A program made the position numbers and the translations under genes. The notes under the pieces were generated by a model, which did not search any database, was not told where the DNA came from, and saw only the letters and a program-made list of their open reading frames with translations. From JAJDGF01 sp031549325 (GTDB lineage: Bacteria; Bacillota; Clostridia; Christensenellales; Aristaeellaceae): a stretch of DNA of 27,291 nucleotides. Shown here in pieces: positions 26,190 through 27,291 of this stretch. Every line of letters begins with the position of its first letter. The first letter of the stretch is position 1. The stretch covers positions 1 to 27,291 of the forward strand of contig JAVBQA010000077.1 in assembly GCA_031549325.1 (NCBI GenBank). Direction: 5' to 3'.

Positions 26190-26357
26190 ACTTAGCAAAC
26201 GCTTGAATTTGAGCTAAGGGACTCTCCGTTTTTTATTTCCACGTCACCATCGTTCTGAAAGGGGGCCTTCCATTAAAAATCAATAGCATATGTTTTTGTT
26301 GATTACAGATGGTCGCATGAGATCGCGAAAATGCAAAGGACGAAAGGAAAGACACAC
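26190..26357 (+). other. Long untranslated leader of the NYN-domain gene
   Basis: The leader starts with CTTAGC (26191-26196) pairing with GCTAAG (26213-26218), followed after a short gap by a run of T (CCGTTTTTTATTT near 26227-26240). This could be an attenuator, but the T-run is about ten bases from the stem. No riboswitch family is recognised. The rest, up to the AAAGGA ribosome binding site at 26344-26349, shows nothing clear. Confidence 0.35.
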
Positions 26358-27152
26358 ATGAGGTTAGAGTTCAAGGCTGTGAAGCCCCCCACCGAGGACA
26401 AGCTGCCAACAACTATGGTATTTATTGATTATGAATCATTGTATATCAGCTTCACAAAACAATACTCAATGCCGCCGCCACTTACAGAGATTATCAATGA
26501 GATCAGAACCGTCGGAAAGATAACGAGTATAAAAGTCTTCGGAGATTTTACGAAACCAGAACTAAGTCAGGAACGAAATAGAGTCAGAACGATAACCAGT
26601 GATATTATAGATTGCGGAAACGAATCAGGAGTCCTAAAGAAAGATTTTACAGACTTTATTATGTTGGATCATGTATACCAAGAAGTGATTAAGAATTCGA
26701 GGATAAAGCAATTCATCTTCATTACAGGCGATGGGCATTTTTCGTCGGCGGCGACATTCATGAGGAGTTATATGGACAAAACCGTGGGTGTGTATGGAGT
26801 ATTGGGATCATTGAGCAGACACCTCACTGACTGTGCATCATGGGCCAAAGTCATCAAAGCCGTGGATGAAGATGAACTTGTGTATCAGCATAATCTTATT
26901 CGAAATCTGAAATCGGCTGAAACACGCGGTCTCTTACCGACATTCATGAAAACCTGTGAACACACCGTTCGGAACTTCGGAGGCGACCAATTCAGGTACG
27001 AAAATGTCCTGAGACAAATGATTGAGGATGGATACATAAACACGGTAATAATTGAGTCATTAGAAAACAGACAAATGCGGATGCTTCAAGTGAACTGGGA
27101 AAAGGTCGATGCTGATCCAAGGTTCAAGACAGAACTGAAAGCAGCACGATAG
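26358..27152 (+). CDS. NYN/DUF88-like (PIN-fold) putative ribonuclease
   Basis: The product is 264 residues. The N-terminal half (about 18-155) has the layout of NYN domains, metal-dependent PIN-like RNases: a first strand TTMVFIDYESLY with D24, an IKVFGDF strand, D99 and D104 in FTDFIMLDHV, and FIFITGDGHFSSAATFMR with D125. Each expected acidic position has a candidate, though the last motif reads GDGHF where GDxDF is common. The C-terminal part (about 185-255) looks like a small winged helix, possibly for nucleic acid binding. ATG 26358 is chosen because AAAGGA lies about nine bases upstream; the ATG at 26331 has none. Base composition is visibly AT-richer than the genes left of the tRNA, suggesting acquisition. 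A second gene follows after 20 nt. Cellular role unknown; RNA or tRNA cleavage in defence or element control is a guess. Confidence 0.72.
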   Translation: MRLEFKAVKPPTEDKLPTTMVFIDYESLYISFTKQYSMPPPLTEIINEIRTVGKITSIKVFGDFTKPELSQERNRVRTITSDIIDCGNESGVLKKDFTDFIMLDHVYQEVIKNSRIKQFIFITGDGHFSSAATFMRSYMDKTVGVYGVLGSLSRHLTDCASWAKVIKAVDEDELVYQHNLIRNLKSAETRGLLPTFMKTCEHTVRNFGGDQFRYENVLRQMIEDGYINTVIIESLENRQMRMLQVNWEKVDADPRFKTELKAAR

Positions 27153-27158
27153 GCATGC

Positions 27159-27240
27159 AAGGAGGGTATGTCATGTACGAAAAATATCACAGCGTTTTCA
27201 AAGCGAGTGGACTGGTTGAGAATATCGACATACCCTCCTT
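27159..27240 (+). promoter_or_regulatory. Perfect 14-bp inverted repeat that can mask a ribosome binding site
   Basis: AAGGAGGGTATGTC (27159-27172) is the exact reverse complement of GACATACCCTCCTT (27227-27240). The left arm contains the whole Shine-Dalgarno AAGGAGG and ends immediately before the ATG at 27173. The right arm lies in codons 19-23 of that gene and carries an anti-Shine-Dalgarno CCTCCTT. In the mRNA the arms could pair around a 54-nt loop that opens with the start codon and hide the ribosome binding site. Repressor binding to DNA is the alternative reading. Confidence 0.7.
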
Positions 27241-27291
27241 TGACAGAGCTTTACAGAAGATAAAGCCCACATTTAAAGAGCATGGCGCAAA
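27173..27291 (+). CDS. Start of an unrecognised gene, cut by the window end
   Basis: Thirty-nine codons are visible, beginning MYEKYHSVFKASGLVENI and ending ...KEHGA, still open at the last base. The ATG follows AAGGAGG by seven bases, an ideal spacing. An alternative ATG at 27168, in another frame, meets a stop after about 31 codons and overlaps the spacing region. The gene starts 20 nt after the NYN gene, so the two are probably one transcript. The fragment is charged and helical in look, with no signal peptide; the family is not recognisable from this length. Its ribosome binding site is enclosed in the inverted repeat at 27159-27240. Confidence 0.65.
   Translation, partial: MYEKYHSVFKASGLVENIDIPSFDRALQKIKPTFKEHGA

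Overview
The window looks like chromosomal DNA from a GC-rich member of the Clostridia (Bacillota). The reasons are strong AGGAGG-type ribosome binding sites, TTGACA/TATAAT promoters, a type III glutamine synthetase, a DegV protein, and the ftsK-rimO-pgsA-cinA gene order typical of that class. No taxonomic marker is present, so this is an inference. About 25 kb is ordinary core and transport genes. The last ~1.7 kb, after a tRNA-Ser, is visibly AT-richer and looks like the edge of an acquired element.

Layout, left to right. Positions 1-320 have no gene but hold three hairpins, the last a ~118-bp palindrome. A secreted protein of unknown role (321-1379, -) follows an ABC-2 exporter operon of one ATPase and two permeases (1447-3830, -). 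Then come purB (3897-5330, -) and a divergent type III glutamine synthetase (5478-7556, +), each with its own promoter in a ~150-bp shared gap. A second secreted unknown (7673-8521, +) and a membrane-anchored polysaccharide deacetylase (8675-9574, -) converge on a 161-bp palindrome that contains both stop codons and resembles a MITE. A minus-strand operon runs ftsK, rimO, pgsA, cinA, nagB and the deacetylase (16162 down to 8675), with a probable CcpA site ahead of nagB. degV and folC are divergent. A ZIP metal transporter, a stand-alone EutH ethanolamine permease, a soluble GAF-PAS hybrid histidine kinase and argS occupy 18755-25104 on the minus strand.

The right end differs. A consensus promoter at 25216-25245 opens a ~210-nt non-coding stretch that can fold, followed by tRNA-Ser(CGA) and a UUCG-loop terminator. 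Beyond it lie eight iteron-like direct repeats, mostly 21 bp apart (25776-26036), an inverted repeat sharing the iteron core bases next to a consensus promoter, a NYN/DUF88-type putative nuclease (26358-27152), and the start of an unrecognised gene. The Shine-Dalgarno of that last gene lies in one arm of a perfect 14-bp inverted repeat whose other arm is inside its own coding sequence. Iteron array, NYN gene and RBS-occluded gene together are the best candidate here for an undescribed element or system. Its remaining genes are outside the window.
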